Positions 33,261 to 45,208 of a DNA stretch of 64,000 bases are shown in pieces. Origin of the DNA: Liolophura sinensis (lineage: Eukaryota > Mollusca > Polyplacophora > Chitonida > Chitonidae). How positions within the stretch are numbered: the stretch's first letter is position 1; every line of letters begins with the position of its first letter. The position numbers and the translations under genes were made by a program. Location of the stretch: positions 12,205,608 to 12,269,607 of the forward strand of contig NC_088299.1 in assembly GCF_032854445.1 (NCBI RefSeq), in the 5' to 3' direction. The notes below the pieces were generated by a model. It searched no databases. It worked only from the letters and a program-made list of their open reading frames with translations, and had not been told where the DNA came from.

Positions 33261-36200
33261 CCTGTTTCATCTCCATTAGGAACCTAGGTTTTACAGGCTT
33301 TTTCTTCTCTATCAGGAGCCTACAGGCTTACGAGGGTTTACAGGTTGATTCCTCTCTATCGGGAGGCCCAGGTCTTACAGGCCGTTTCCTCTCCACCAGT
33401 AGCCTATGGTTAACAGGCTCTTTCCTCTCTATTATGAACATAGGGTTTACCGACTATTTCCTTTTTCTCTGGAGTCTGGGTTTTATAATTCAAAAGACCA
33501 CAGTGTGGACAGTAAACCCCAAGCAGCGAAGATAGTGTGATAGTGTGAAACATAAGGTTTACAGGCTAATTTTTGATCACGTGCCTGGGATTTACAGGCA
33601 GTTCATCTCTTTCATGAGTCTAGGGTTTACAGGCTGTTTCCTCTATCACGAGCCTAGGTTTATCAGCTGTTTGTCATTGATCTAGGATTTAGAGGCTGTT
33701 TCTCTCTCTCTCTTATGAATCCACAGTTTACAGGCTGTTTCTCCTCTCTATCAGGAGCCTGGAGCCTGACCGTTTCTTTGTCATTGATCTAGGATTTAGA
33801 GGCTGTTTCTCTCTCTCTTATGAATCCACAGTTTACAGGCTGTTTCTCCTCTCTATCAGGAGCCTGGAGCCTGACCGTTTCTTTGTCATTGATCTAGGAT
33901 TTAGAGGCTGTTTCTCTCTCTCTCTTATGAATCCATAGTTTACAGGCTGTTTCTCCTCTCTATTAGGAGCCTGAAGCCTGACCGTTTCTTTGTCATTGAT
34001 CTAGGATTTAGAGGCTGTTTCTCTCTCTCTTATGAATCCACAGTTTACAGGCTGTTTCTCCTCTCTATCAGGAGCCTGGAGCCTGACCGTTTCTTTGTCA
34101 TTGATCTAGGATTTAGAGGCTGTTTCTCTCTCTCTTATGAATCCACATTTTACAGGCTGTTTCTCCTCTCTATCAGGAGCCTGGAGCCTGACCGTTTCTT
34201 TGTCATTGATCTAGGATTTAGAGGCTGTTTCTCTCTCTCTTATGAATCCACATTTTACAGGCTGTTTCTCCTCTCTATCAGGAGCCTGGAGCCTGACCGT
34301 TTGTCAGAATCATGGGTAAATGGACAGTTTTCCTCCCTTAGGGTCATGTGTATACGGGCAGTTCCACCTCAGGATCATGGGAAAATGGACAATTTTCTCT
34401 CTAACGATCATGGGTATATAGGTAGTTTCCTCTCTCAGAATCATGGGTAAATGGACAGTTTCCTCTCTTAAAGTCATGTATATATGGGCAGTTCCCTCTT
34501 TCAAGATCATGGGAAAATGAACAATTTTCTCTCGCAATCATCGGTGTATGAGTAGTTTCCTCTCAGGATCATGGATAAATGGACGTTTTTCTCCTTTAGG
34601 ATCATGGGTAAATGGGCAGTTTTCCCTCCTAGGATCATGGACAAATGTCCATATTTCTGTCTTAGGGTCATGGGTAAATGAACAACTTTCTCTCTTAGGA
34701 TCATGTGTATATGGACAGTTTCCTCCCTAAGTTCAAGTACGCTGACAGTTTCCATGCTTTCAAGATCATGGGTATACGTGCAGTTTCCTCTTTCAGGATC
34801 ATTGGTATAGATGCAGTTGCGTGTCTGAAGATCATGGGTATATGGACAGTTCCCTCTCCCAGGATCATCCGTATAGATGCAGTTGCCTGTCTGATGATCA
34901 TGGGTATATGGACAGTTCCCTCTCCCAGGATCATCCGTATAGATGCAGTTGCCTTTCTGATGGCCATGGGTATATGGACAGTTTCCTCTGTCAGGATCAT
35001 CGGTATAGATGCAGTTGCCTGTCTGATGACCATGGGTAAGTGGACAGTTTCCTCTGTCAGGATCATCCGTATAGATGCAGTTGCCTGTCTGATGATCATG
35101 GGTATATGGACAGTTCCCTCTCCCAGGATCATCCGTATAGATGCAGTTGCCTTTCTGATGGCCATGGGTATATGGACAGTTTCCTCTCTCAGGATCATCC
35201 GTATAGATGCAGTTGCCTGTCTGATGATCATGGGTATATGGACAGTTCCCTCTCCCAGGATCATCCGTATAGATGTAGTTGCCTGTCTGATGGCCATGGG
35301 TATATGGACAGTTCCCTCTCTCAGGATCATCCGTATAGATGCAGTTGCCTGTCTGATGGCCATGGGTATATGGACAGTTTCCTCTCTCAGGATCATCCGT
35401 ATAGATGCAGTTGCCTTTCTGATGGCCATGGGTATATGGACAGTTTCCTCTCTCAGGATCATCCGTATAGATGCAGTTGCCTTTCTGATGGCCATGGGTA
35501 TATGGACAGCTTCCTCTCTCAGGATCATCCGTATAGATGCAGTTGCCTGTCTGAAGATCATGGGTATATGGACAGTTTCCTCTCCCAGGATCATCCGTAT
35601 AGATGCAGTTGCCTGTCTGATGATCATGGGTATATGGACAGTTTCCTCTCTCAAGATCATCGGAATAGATGCAGTTGCCTGTTTTCAAGATCATGGGTAT
35701 ATGGACAGTTTCCTCTGTCAGGATCATCGGTATAGATGCAGTTGCCTGTTTTCAGGATCATGGGTATATGGGCAGTTTCCTCTGTCAGGATCATCGGTAT
35801 AGATGCAGTTGCTTTTCTAGAGATCATGGGTATATGGGAAGTTTCCTCACTCAGGATCATCGGTATAGATGTAGTTGCCTGTCTGATGACCATGGGTAAG
35901 TGGACAGTTTCCTTTCTCGGGATCATCGGTATAGATGCAGTTGCCTTTCTGATGGCCATGGGTATACGGACAGATTCACACTTTAGTCGCAGGACCATAA
36001 TGTACACCAATGTTAGTCCCTGGATCAAGTATATTACGACGGTTTACTTGCTGGATCTTGTGTATACTGACAGTTTACTTGCAGGATTATGTGTGTACCG
36101 ACAGTATACTCACAGGATCATGTGTATGCTGACAGTTTACTTTGCAGGATCATGCGTATACTGACATTTTACTCACAAGATCGTGTGTATACCGACAGTT

Positions 36201-36320
36201 TACTTGCGGGATCATATATATACAGTTTACTCGGTGCATTATGATGTATATCGATGATTAGTCGCAGGATTGTGCGTATGCTGATAGTTTTGTAGCACGA
36301 TTATATACCGACGGTGGTCT
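33261..36320. repeat. Compound 33-35-bp satellite with two higher-order blocks
   Basis: The ground unit is about 33-35 bp (GGATCATGGGTATATGGACA plus GTTTCCTCTCTCA). It passes through: diverged monomers 33261-33650; 105-bp (3x35) units, about six, to 34305; monomers to 34790; 66-bp (2x33) dimers, about 18, to 35960; diverged monomers to 36320. The two halves of the dimer are GGATCATGGGTATATGGACA-type and GGATCATCCGTATAGATGCA-type. Long open frames on both strands (up to 406 codons) reflect the 66-bp period. Confidence 0.9.
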
Positions 36321-37260
36321 CTCTCAGGTTTTCTCTCTTGAGCTAGGGGTAACATTGAACTGCTCATGTACTGGATGGTCGTGGCTTAACTACGATGCAA
36401 TATGTCAGCAGTAAAGTGGCGCTGTGAAGAAAAGATCGATTCTAACGAGAACATAAACGCAGCTGTTAATTTAGCAAAACTGTCCCGCTGGCTCCTTTCT
36501 ACTATTATGCTCGGATGTTTTTTGGAGTTTGGTAATGCCTGTAACAATGTGAACCGTTGAGTGATTTTTTTCAAATTGTTGTTTAACGCCATAATGAAGA
36601 ATTTTTCATTCACAAGATGGCGATCACTTTTATACGGATGATGATTGCGGTATGCCACTGATGTTTTCCAGATTTGGCCTGTGTGTTGAACATGACAGCT
36701 TTCAGCCTTTGCTGACCAATTATGGCCTTGTTATGGGATATGACATTTCACATCCTTTGTGGACAGTCGGATTCATTGATGTGAAATATTCTTGAATACA
36801 ATGGTAAACATAATAGTTAAATAAATAACTGCAACTTTAGATAGATAGCAGCCATCTATAGGCACATACAAATCCGGTCATATTCACGTACACGACATTT
36901 GTTTTGTAAATAGCCGGCACATGGATGATTTTAAAACAGAGAATAAATAAAGGTGTGATGGCCGAAAAGGCCAATGGCCTTAACTTCGGGTATACCAACA
37001 CAATGGTGCCATGAACCAATTCAGGGGCATCGTCTCGGCAAGTGGTCCCGTTTTTCGGATGAACTGAAAAATGTGGTAGGATAGAAGATTACTTGCTTCA
37101 GCCACCAAATGTCAGGAATCTTTGAGAAAGACTAATATATAAAAGACTAAATTATTCCAGCTTTCTATAATAATTTTTTGTCTCGAGAAACGTGTATTTC
37201 TCAGGCTGTTTGAAATATCAGTTTTACCGGGGCCAATAAGTTTTATAGCAATTCAGTCAT
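36321..37260. other. Intergenic DNA with a decayed SINE piece
   Basis: A degraded SINE end (GTGAAATATTCTTGAATACA, then AGTTAAATAAATAA) lies near 36778-36830. Nothing else was recognised. Confidence 0.4.
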
Positions 37261-37261
37261 C

Positions 37262-37375
37262 GGAAAGGTAATCTGTGGATTTTAACAGAAAGTCTTTTGT
37301 TTGGTTGATTGTTTTTCTAGAATATTCTCTGTTATTATAACATAATACTGTGTCATATTCACAACAGTGTCTCCT
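37262..37375 (+). mobile_element. MITE family B, partial copy
   Basis: TTTTAACAGAAAGTCTTTTG, then TCTAGAATATTCTCTGTTAT and ATAACATAATACTGTGTCAT match the family B left arm and core. The right arm is absent. Confidence 0.6.
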
Positions 37376-37399
37376 GCATGGCACAGCTCAGTCTGAATA

Positions 37400-37500
37400 T
37401 GCTATCACATGGATAGTGTTGCCTCACTGTAACGACGTTGTCGAAGACACCAGCCATGACGCTTCGGCCAGTCACATTATTATCGCACTGCATCGATCAA
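37400..37500 (-). mobile_element. SINE family 2-like fragment
   Basis: GTTGTCGAAGACACCAGCCA, then CGGCCAGTCACATTATT matches the SINE at 20160-20533. Confidence 0.65.
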
Positions 37501-37597
37501 TATACTTGGCCCGTTCCCCTTAAACTGTACAAAAAACAGGTAGTGCAAATATTGCTGACGATTCTACTCGCTATTGAGCCTCTGATCTAAGGCTTAC

Positions 37598-37985
37598 GAC
37601 TTATTTATTCATTTGATTGGTGTTTTATGCCATGCTCAAGAATATTTCTCTATGTGTCAGCAGCCAGAATTATGGTGGGAAAAAAAACGGACAGAGGCCG
37701 GGAGAAACCCACGACCATCCGCAGGTTGCTGACAGATATTCGCACGTGTGGCCAGAGAGGAAGCGTGAACACACAGCGAATGCGTTGGTGAGAGGCTCTT
37801 GGGTCAACCTGAGTGCTGCCATGTAAACATAAGCCTTTTGCATAATTTAATAATGGTTTTCAGTAACTAACTAGTTAGTACCTGGCTCAACTCATATCGA
37901 CAGCATTGGTGAGAGGCACTTGTGTCATTGTGCCGCCTTAGCATCACGGAGGTCCCCTCTACAGCCTACGAGGCAGATGCTTTAT
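37598..37985 (-). mobile_element. SINE family 1, reverse, with partial second copy
   Basis: TTTATTCATTTGATTGGTGT, GAAACCCACGACCATCCGCA and GTTGGTGAGAGGCTCTTGGG give one copy to about 37830. A second head-end piece (CATTGGTGAGAGGCACTTGT, then CACGGAGGTCCCC) follows at 37890-37985 after unrelated DNA. Confidence 0.8.
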
Positions 37986-38257
37986 TCATGATATATTAGC
38001 CTCAGCAACGGGTAATTTTGGTGGAATGTAAGCCAGGTATGAGAAAGTAATGTATCAAATTAATATCATCCTCGACCCTAACGTTCAAATTCCAGGCAGT
38101 CATAGAAAAATAAAGCGGTGAATATGTGGGTTGCTACAAAATCGTTAAAATGCGAAGTGGGCGCACTTCTCAACCAGGCATTTCCGGTGTCATCGTTGCT
38201 TTTGGTCTGATTCTTTATAATTTAAATCTCTCCAGGACCTGAAACTCTGTCCGATTT

Positions 38258-38312
38258 TCTTCTACCATAATATTCTCGCGTACGGCGTTAAGGATCATTC
38301 AAATAAATAAAA
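38258..38312 (+). mobile_element. SINE family 1 tail fragment
   Basis: CATAATATTCTCGCGTACGG, then CGTTAAGGATCATTCAAATAAATAAA. Only the 3' end remains. Confidence 0.55.
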
Positions 38313-38710
38313 CAATTAAATCTCTGAAAAACAATACTGCCCGGAGTTAGGGCGATCAAGCTCCGACCGTCTGTCTGTGTTTCTGTACGTTCTGTCTTGT
38401 TTTGTCAGCGTAATTCCTCCTACACACGGATTTTTGCGTGAAAATTTGTTATCCATTCCGTTAACTATTTTCCAAATTATCACTGATTGCAGGAGATAGA
38501 ATTTGTACCTTGTCAACGCATCTCCCAAAGGTACCAGTATATTTGGGAGGGGCAGGGCAACTTAGCTGATGTATGTTTTGGAAACTATATAGATATGCTG
38601 GATTTTTTTTTTCCTCATAAAGTTTTGCATGGAAGTTTCATGAAACTTGGCGGACGTGTTTTAAGATCTAGTGAGACTAATTGTCCTAGTCTGAAACAGC
38701 CATAAAAAGC

Positions 38711-38984
38711 CGGGCCTCCGTGGCCGAGCGTTTAGCGTGTCAGCGCGGCGCATTAACTTAGGGGCCTCTCACCAATGAGTTCGTCCAGCTTATCCTGCCC
38801 CCAGCCCCCGACCTCCAAACTCCCACCCTCCTGCCGTACATGGTCTTCAACAGACTGCGGATGGTCTTGGGTTCCCCAGGGTTCTGCTCGGTTCCTCTCA
38901 CCATAATGTTGGCCGCCATCATATAAATGAAATATTCTTGAGTATGGCGTAAAATATCAATCAAATAAATAAATCAAATAAATC
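38711..38984 (+). mobile_element. SINE family 1, full length
   Basis: The head GGGCCTCCGTGGCCGAGCGT, the body TGCGGATGGTCTTGGGTTCC and the tail AATATCAATCAAATAAATAA, then a second TCAAATAAAT. The internal region is diverged and C-rich. Confidence 0.88.
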
Positions 38985-40386
38985 ATTTGAGATACAGGGT
39001 GTCCCTGAAGTCGCGCACCATCCAGAGCGGTGTGTTGTCCCATCTCTTCCTATCATAAAGACCAATTCAACTCTTTCTTGTACTGTTAGTTTATAAGCCA
39101 TAATTAACTCTGAAAGGGAGGAAAAATTTAAAATCAGTATTAAATCTTAAATACAGAAAAAAAAATGAAAATTATTCTGGGACACCGCATATAAAATCAC
39201 CGAAGAGCGCGTGATTTATTAGTGCTCGACCGTGGAATACAGTCTTGTTATTGTTTTTGCCGTGTATAGGTAACTCAGGTGTGTTTGCAGGCGTAGGGGC
39301 TGGGGTAGGGGTGAGGTTGGAGGTTAACATAATCTGACTGAACGCAGATTGCCCTTTCCACTTGCAGTGCACATTAACTATAAAGACAAAGTGAAGTCAT
39401 CTTTGCATGCATGATTATTGACAGCTGTGGTAGGACAGGTCATACAGGCATGCGGCAACAAACAGGCTACATGTGGTAATCAAGCAGCACAAAATGCAAG
39501 ACAACAACTGCGGCAAAGACTACAAGCGTTTTTTTTTTCTTCTCTAGACATGTGCAATTCCACTCGCTCTGGCTCACACGGCATTTTGGTAAATCTTGGA
39601 ACATCGCCAGAACACAGGCGCAGCAGTCTCCGTAATTACATCAACACGCCATGGCGCAATGAATTATTCACGACGGTGTCAGCAATCTCTCTACTCAGCC
39701 CTCAGCCTCTGATAGAACGGCACAGCCCCCATTGTCGCCATACGGGGTTGAACCGGTTCCTTAAAAACATCGCCGATGCTGGGAGTAAATTGACATATCT
39801 ATAATTTTCACGTGTAATTGAGTCTGATATGCTCAATGTGGTTGATTTTCAGGCCATAAGCCACTGCATATTGCACAAGACAGCCTCACAGAAGCATCGT
39901 CATCAATTATCATGGCTTAACATTACCAAACGACGTGCAATGAATATTTGCATTGAAAGCTGCGTCGTAAAAAAGCAATTGCAACTGCTATCATTCACGC
40001 TACGTCTACCACTAAATAAACCTCAGTTAAACTTTTTTTAAACTATGGCTGTGCCAATTTGCAGATCGGAAACGAAAACACCCTGCAGTTTTAACATGCC
40101 AACTCAGGTCTCCAGGGATAGACTTCGTTCAGTCTAAGAAAACAACTTTGGAGAAAATTGTGCGAGAAAATCATAAACGTATGAGACAAATTTACTTTTT
40201 TTATGTTTCTCAATTTTTGCTTGTCAAAGTTAGACGTCGAGTTGACGCCATTCTTTGATATAACATGTATTTCAGGCTAAAAACAATGTGCCTCTCGAGA
40301 CACAGCTGCAGTCGTTTACGTTTGATATCAAGGAAGCGGCAAAATATCTTACACATAACAAGTGTACTTAAGACAACACAAATGTT
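38985..40386. other. Intergenic DNA, no gene seen
   Basis: Several short open frames exist on both strands (for example 39418-39804) but none has splice structure or recognisable protein character. A scrap at 39001-39040 (GTGTCCCTGAAGTCGCGCAC) could be a repeat end; I cannot place it. Confidence 0.4.
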
Positions 40387-40570
40387 CAGGTTTTGACGTT
40401 TAGGACAATAATCCAGGAACCATGGCAGCGTGAAAACAGAGTGGTCCGCACAGTTCACAGTTCACAGCACTCGTTAGCATCACGAAGGGCGTGAACTGTG
40501 ATTACCGACCACTCTGTTTTCACATTGCCAGAGCCCCTGGATTTTCTGCCCTCAAATGTGAAAATCTGGT
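40387..40570. mobile_element. Hairpin element with about 75-bp inverted arms
   Basis: The left arm (ATCCAGGAACCATGGCAGCG, TGAAAACAGAGTGGTC, CAGTTCAC) is mirrored by the right arm (GTGAACTGTG, GACCACTCTGTTTTCACATT, CCCCTGGAT). Loop of about 30 bp. No ORF; probably a MITE. Confidence 0.75.
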
Positions 40571-40844
40571 GGAAATTTAAGCCACAATTGATAATGAATA
40601 CTTACACTAATTGTTGAGTTAACACGTTATTTAATACTGAGTGAAAACAATATAAAATACAGTATTGCTTCGTACGTTAATATTTTGTTGAGTGTAAATA
40701 TGATTTTTAAAATTAAACTTACAACAGGCTGGATTTCACCGGCTACGGTGCAGCTCTGTTTTTACACACTACGTTCTAACATTTTACTTATATTGCATGC
40801 TTGCCGTTTCATATGGTTACGATATACGCCGGTATATATCCTTA

Positions 40845-41222
40845 AAAAGAAATCTTTAACAGAAAGCCTGTTGTCTGAGTGTCCCTAGGATGCATTCTGC
40901 TATTGCAGCAAATTATTCTGTTAAAGACCGTGGAAAGGTCGGGCGACAACCTGCGGATGGTCATGGGTTACCCTCAGGCTCTGCCCGGTTTCCTCCCACC
41001 ATCATAACGGCCGCCGTCGAATAAGTGAAATACTCTTGGGTACGGCCTAAAACACCAATCAAATAAATAAATCAAATAAAGATTCTATTAGACCTGAGAC
41101 TAGTATATATATTTGTCCCAGAATTGGCTAAAAGAATATTCTGTTGAATATAACACAGCCTTATGTTATAATAATAGAATGCATTTCTAGCATTACTCAG
41201 ACTTTCCTGCTTATTTTGATTA
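40845..41222 (+). mobile_element. MITE family B copy interrupted by a SINE
   Basis: The left half is TTTAACAGAAAGCCTGTTGT, GTCTGAGTG, GGATGCATTCTGCTATTG. The right half is TATTCTGTTGAATATAACAC, then AATAGAATGCATTTCTAGCA and TTACTCAGAC. Between them is the SINE at 40920-41085. Confidence 0.75.
40920..41085 (+). mobile_element. SINE family 1, 5'-truncated, nested in MITE B
   Basis: AACCTGCGGATGGTCATGGG, CTCTGCCCGGTTTCCTCCCA and AACACCAATCAAATAAATAA. Only the body and tail are present; the insertion is younger than the MITE. Confidence 0.85.
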
Positions 41223-41599
41223 ATGTACATGTATACATGTGTATATGCGAGTATGGTTGTAGAACACGTTTCACACGGGAAATCCCATGCGTCCAGTTGA
41301 CACACATGAGCGGGATCACTCAGTCGTGATGCAGACATTTACTCTGAACGTGACGTGAATGACTGAGCCGCGAGACTGGCCAAACAACCTGTATTACATG
41401 TCACCAATCACTTGGTTTGGTCATTAAAACCAGCCAGCCTAATACAATGCACAACGCCTTTAAGACAGAAACCCCGCTGTTTCTATGCATTATTCTCCCA
41501 TGGTTACGTCATCGTGCAACATAATTTGCAAGTTACTCATGAGTGCGGGCTCAAAACCGACTTTGAACAGGGAATTTTACAAATTCCCTCTTTTTCACC

Positions 41600-41890
41600 A
41601 GTTGTAGGTCCTGGGGACAATGAGTGGTCGACGGCGCTCGAATGGTGGTTTGTGCAGTCTAACTTTCGCTTGTTTTCCACCAATATGGTGTGCATAACTG
41701 TGTGTCACATGAGCAGTAGTTCGTCAGTAACTTGCCAAAGGTCGGTGGTTTATTCCCGGCACTACTTCACACATAAAACTTACCACAACCGTATAACTCA
41801 ATAATTGTTGAGTATGGCGTTAAGCAACGATCAAATAAGTAAATATATCAAACAAATATATTACTATAAATAGGCCGAGGCTTCCGCATG
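41600..41890 (+). mobile_element. SINE family 3, copy 1
   Basis: GTGCAGTCTAACTTTCGCTT, TTCGTCAGTAACTTGCCAAA, ATAATTGTTGAGTATGGCGT and GATCAAATAAGTAAAT. It is closely matched by 42455-42690, including the flank ACTATAAATAGG, so the pair may reflect local duplication. Confidence 0.75.
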
Positions 41891-42454
41891 AACAACTGTT
41901 TTATTCTTGAGTGCGGCGTAAAACGGCAATCAAATAAATAAAAACTGTTTTATATGAATTACTTGGGTGTATACGATAAATTAAACGAATCGGTGGTCTT
42001 AACGTTAACTCGGAAGCATTCTACATTGATTTATTCTCCAAATCCAGAAAAAAGAATGTTGGCCCCATGTTTTTGAACATCTACACGCTTAAAGATCGAA
42101 ACATGCACGATTTGTGTTCTTAGAATAGGAAAATGTCTAACACAAGCCGCAATATACCTTACTTGTTGACTTCTTTAGTTTTCAGATAAGCCTGGAATGA
42201 AGGTCGAGCATTCTGCTCCGCTGAGAGATATATAGCTCTTTCTGATGTCGTCAAAAACGGTTAGACTACTTGGAGATTGAACGAGTTAAAAGGAGTTTTA
42301 TTGATTGCAAACATCTACTGCAACCCAAAACGTCATTCAGGGAGAATGTTTCAAGTTTTCTCAAAGAGGTTTTGTGCGACGGGGGTTTGTTCGCCAGGCT
42401 TTTGCCCGCGGGGTTTTTGCACGCGAGGTTTTTGTCTACCTGGGCTTTTTTTCG

Positions 42455-42690
42455 TCCCCGTTGAAAACCACTTATTTCGAGCCAATATAGTGTACATATC
42501 TGTGCGTCACATGTGCAAAAGTTCGTCAGTAACTTGCCAAAGGTGAGTGGTTTATCCTCGACACCAATTCGTCCATAAAACTGACTACAACCGTATAACT
42601 CAATAATTGTTGAGTATGGCGTTAAGCAACGATCAAATAAGTAAATAAATCAAATAAATATATAACTATAAATAGGTGGGGGGCTGCGGC
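42455..42690 (+). mobile_element. SINE family 3, copy 2
   Basis: Shares TTCGTCAGTAACTTGCCAAA, CCGTATAACTCAATAATTGT and CGATCAAATAAGTAAATAAA with 41600-41890. Just upstream (42370-42440) is a small array of about 17 bp, GGTTTTTGCACGCGA-like. Confidence 0.75.
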
Positions 42691-43248
42691 ATATGCTTCC
42701 AAGCAGCGGGACGCAGAATCAAACAAATCTGGACGGTCCCCTTAGTAGACAGAGTGCCACACTACTGGTCTTACATCTGCAGCTTCATATATGCAATTTA
42801 ACGTTATACACGCATTGAACGTTATATAACCAGTAATACAGCTCGAATCGGGAGTGATATGGCCTTATGACATTTTCTCGACATCGCAAAAGTACGACTT
42901 CCATTGCCTGCGCCTATAGGTCTGCAATTAGCCGTATAGGGAATAAACCTTTCACGGGATTCGGAGCAGGTGAAAAGTAAACCAGGAAAATAACCGGATT
43001 AAATAACATTGATTATCTCCTGTTCTTTGTCAGGTTAAGAAGCATAGTCTGGGACGAACTCCGATCATAAAGGGTATATGGTGTAAACATATCCAGCGAT
43101 AGATTGTGCGAGATCGTAAGCATTGTGTAACATGTTGGACAACATGTGTCTGAAAACCACCTGCACATGATGAACTGCACCCCATCTACTGCACAATATA
43201 GCGCTGATATTTCATATTCGTGCATTAATCACTCGTTCCAAGATACTG

Positions 43249-43523
43249 AAGGGTCCTCCGTGACCCGGTGATTAGTGTGCTAACGCAGCACAGTGACCCA
43301 GAAGCCTCTCACCAGTGCGGCCGCTATGAGTTCAAGTCCAGCTTATGTTGACTTCTTCTCCGGTCGTACGTGGGAACATACAAGTATGCCAGCAGTCTGC
43401 GGATCGTGGGTTTCCTCCAGGCTCTGTAAGGTTCTTCCCACCATAATAACGCAGTCGTATAAGTGAACTATTCTAGAAGATACGACATAAAACACCACTC
43501 ATATAAATAAATAGATAGATAAA
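43249..43523 (+). mobile_element. SINE family 1, full length
   Basis: The head GGGTCCTCCGTGACCCGGTG, B-box region GAGTTCAAGTCCAGC, and the tail AACACCACTCATATAAATAA then ATAGATAGATAAA. Confidence 0.88.
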
Positions 43524-43569
43524 GGCTTTTTGCTGAAAAAGCCTGGAGAGACCCATATGGAGATATAGG

Positions 43570-43676
<107 letters not shown>

Positions 43677-43892
43677 CCAATACCACCTGGATACATAAGC
43701 CTATTAAGATCTTTGGGCAGGTAGTGTACACAATGATTTGTCAATGTTTCTTCAACTGACACCTGCCCATAGTGTCTTATTTCGCCACCACGTCTATAAA
43801 CGCTGTATGTTACTGACGATTCCTAGCTAGCTGATTAGCAGCATACAAATGTCGTTTCAATACAAGAGATTTTACTCTTGTCGTTTGACGTC

Positions 43893-44210
43893 ATGCAGAG
43901 CGTGACGTATTCGAATCTATCGCTGCGCGTGACATATTCAAATGTATCATTGCTCCTGATATATTTAAATGTATCATTGCGCGTGACATATTCAAATGTA
44001 TCGCTGCGCCTGGCATATTCAAATGTATGACTGCGCCTGGCATATTTGAGTGCATCGTTGCGCCAGACATATTCAGTGGTATCGAGACATATTCGAAGAT
44101 ATCGCTGCGCTTGACATATTCGAGTGTATTGCTGCACGGGACATATTCGAAAGTATCGGTGTACGTGACAAATTCGAATGAATTGCTGCGTGTCATGTTC
44201 GCATGTATCG
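43893..44210. repeat. 27-bp minisatellite, about 11-12 copies
   Basis: The unit is TCATTGCGCGTGACATATTC plus AAATGTA. It has one 22-bp deletion-type unit near 44080. It is only about 60 bp from the palindromic element at 44274. The unit is nine codons without stops on the minus strand. Confidence 0.88.
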
Positions 44211-44273
44211 CTTTCCATTTTCTTCTAATGCTACAGAAAATCTTGCATGTATGTGGATGATCATCACACGATT

Positions 44274-45126
44274 CTATAATATATTTCTTTTAGAGAGTCA
44301 TCTATATTTAGCTGTCTGTAAAATCAGTCACACTCACTACCAAAATTGCCTTTATTCAGTGATACGTAAAAACACAAGCTCTACACATGGATATATTGGA
44401 AGTCAATATTCTTGCAAAGGAAATCAAACTAAAACACTTTTTAAAATTCATAATGTTAAACTGCATACGCTCAGTTACGCCGTCAAGAACCCATTGCCTT
44501 GGGTGACGTCATAATTATTCAAAAACAAGTGGGTTGCTGGGGAGTGGGCGTTCAGAGTACTTGCAGCACCAAGATACGGTTAGAACAAACTCTACACAGT
44601 AACACAGCCTACAGTACACTCTCAGAGAACAGGCTACATTGTGTTTTATAACAAAATTTCCTAACACCCATTTTTAAAACCACACTGCAGTGAGATCATA
44701 TTCTAAAACAGATAATGTCAAATTATAAGGTTATATTAAACTAAAACGGGTAAATAATTTCAAATATGCCAGTGTCAGAAACAGGGTTTAGAGTAAAATC
44801 GAATGCAGTTTAGGTAATTGGTGTCGTCCTCCGTCAGAACACGCTGAACTTCGCCCAACATCCAGCATGCGACTGGTTTTGGAATAATTATTTCATCACT
44901 GAGGCAATGAGTTCTTGCTGTCGAAACCGAGCTTATGGGCTTTAACATTATGAGTTAGAAAAGCGTCCTGATTTCATTTCGCTTGAAATAATGTGAACTT
45001 CAAACATATTAATGTTTAGAGCTTGTGTTGTTACGTGTCACTGAGCAAAGGTAATTTTGGTAGCCAGTCTGACTGATTTTACAGACAGCTAAATATAGGA
45101 GACTCTCTAAAAGAAATAAACTATAG
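44274..45126. mobile_element. Long-terminal-inverted-repeat (foldback-like) element, 853 bp
   Basis: The left arm 44274 to about 44545 and right arm about 44865 to 45126 are reverse complements over roughly 260 bp. Matched landmarks: TTCTTTTAGAGAGTC with GACTCTCTAAAAGAA; ATTTAGCTGTCTGTAAAATC with its complement; CACAAGCTCTA with TAGAGCTTGTG; AATTATTC with GAATAATT. The ends read CTATA...TATAG. The 320-bp middle has no ORF. Probably a non-autonomous DNA transposon. Confidence 0.85.
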
Positions 45127-45208
45127 TACAACCTTATTCGATCGCATCTCGGAGCTTGCTATGAACTGTGTTGTGGATGTTGGCACGATAAAGACTAGTT
45201 CCGTATGT

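Noticed and set aside
34507-35802. Long open frames on both strands (up to 406 codons) over the 66-bp array
   Set aside because: All frames are open because the 66-bp unit lacks stops and is a multiple of three. The peptides are pure repeats with no domain, and there is no splice or start context.
39418-39804. 128-codon + strand open frame
   Set aside because: No family resemblance, no upstream promoter or splice sites, and surrounded by repeats.
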